Source: an uncultured Bacilli bacterium
GTDB taxonomy: Bacteria > Bacillota_I > Bacilli_A > RF39 > UBA660
Direction: 5' to 3'
DNA length: 5,340 nt
Assembly (NCBI GenBank): GCA_947627405.1
Contig: CANQVY010000089.1
Coordinates: 1 to 5,340, forward strand
The position numbers and the translations under genes were made by a program. The notes under the pieces were generated by a model. The model saw nothing but the letters and a program-made list of their open reading frames with translations. It ran no database searches and was not told where the DNA came from. Numbering within the stretch: the first letter of the stretch is position 1; the number at the start of each line of letters is the position of its first letter. Below, piece by piece: positions 5,214 to 5,340 of this stretch.

Positions 5214-5243
5214 TTGACATGTAAATAGAATTTATGATATAGT
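5214..5243 (+). promoter_or_regulatory. Near-consensus sigma-A promoter for tRNA-Ala
   Basis: A perfect TTGACA (5214-5219), an 18-base spacer and TATAGT (5238-5243) preceded by TGA (5235-5237, extended -10) make this the strongest promoter in the window. Transcription would start near 5250, about 15 bases before the mature tRNA. The -35 overlaps one copy of the palindrome ACATGT, and the expected start site overlaps a second copy. Confidence 0.85.
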
Positions 5244-5255
5244 TTACTTACATGT
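5217..5255. repeat. Inverted repeat ACATGTAA/TTACATGT around the tRNA promoter
   Basis: ACATGTAA (5217-5224) and TTACATGT (5248-5255) form a perfect 8-base inverted repeat with 23 bases between the arms. The first arm overlaps the -35 box and the second the expected transcription start. Each contains the self-complementary ACATGT. It could be an operator or chance; nothing else in the window indicates which. Confidence 0.4.
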
Positions 5256-5264
5256 GAAAAACAT

Positions 5265-5340
5265 GGGGAATTAGCTCAGCTGGGAGAGCGCCACGTTTGC
5301 ACCGTGGAGGTCAGGAGTTCGATCCTCCTATTCTCCACCA
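5265..5340 (+). tRNA. tRNA-Ala(UGC), with encoded CCA
   Basis: A complete 76-base tRNA. The acceptor stem pairs GGGGAAT with ATTCTCC and contains the G3-U70 wobble that is the alanine identity element. The D arm GCTC...GAGC, the anticodon stem CCACG/CGTGG and the T arm AGGAG-TTCGATC-CTCCT all pair fully. The anticodon loop TTTGCAC gives anticodon TGC (5298-5300), reading GCN alanine codons. The 3' CCA is encoded and is the last three bases of the window, so whether more tRNA or rRNA genes follow cannot be seen. In B. subtilis the genes after spoIVFB are rplU, ysxB and rpmA, so gene order departs here. Confidence 0.98.

Overview
The window reads as chromosome from a very AT-rich, endospore-forming member of the Bacillota, probably close to the Bacilli or Erysipelotrichia. 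It carries the gene block that in Bacillus subtilis runs spoIIB-maf-radC-mreB-mreC-mreD-minC-minD-spoIVFA-spoIVFB, but condensed to a SpoIIB-like SPOR protein, RadC, MreC, MreD, SpoIVFA and SpoIVFB. TGA is a stop codon: radC, mreC and mreD all end at TGA at the length expected for their families. The low GC is therefore not due to Mycoplasma genetic code 4. The species cannot be named from this sequence.

Layout. Positions 1-150 hold the end of a plus-strand reading frame of unknown identity, facing a minus-strand single-cluster ferredoxin gene (215-406). The two share a bidirectional terminator hairpin. A divergent promoter region (about 407-512) drives ferredoxin leftward and a coiled-coil protein with a C-terminal membrane anchor (513-1331) rightward. 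The latter ends in a strong terminator whose stem includes its stop codon.

From 1405 to 5204 six genes lie on the plus strand in a tight operon-like array: SpoIIB-like, radC, mreC, mreD, spoIVFA, spoIVFB. radC/mreC and mreC/mreD each overlap by ATGA. spoIVFB appears to start inside the end of spoIVFA at a non-AUG codon. A tRNA-Ala(UGC) gene with its own near-consensus promoter closes the window (5265-5340).

How they fit together. MreC and MreD are cell-wall elongation scaffold proteins. SpoIVFA and SpoIVFB are the regulator and the intramembrane metalloprotease that process pro-sigma-K in the mother cell. The SPOR protein probably acts in septal or engulfment peptidoglycan work, as SpoIIB does. 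RadC is a conserved JAMM-fold passenger of this locus. The main oddities are the missing mreB, minC and minD, the apparent AUU start of spoIVFB, and its shortened C-terminal (CBS) region. No mobile element, CRISPR array or plainly novel multi-gene system is visible.
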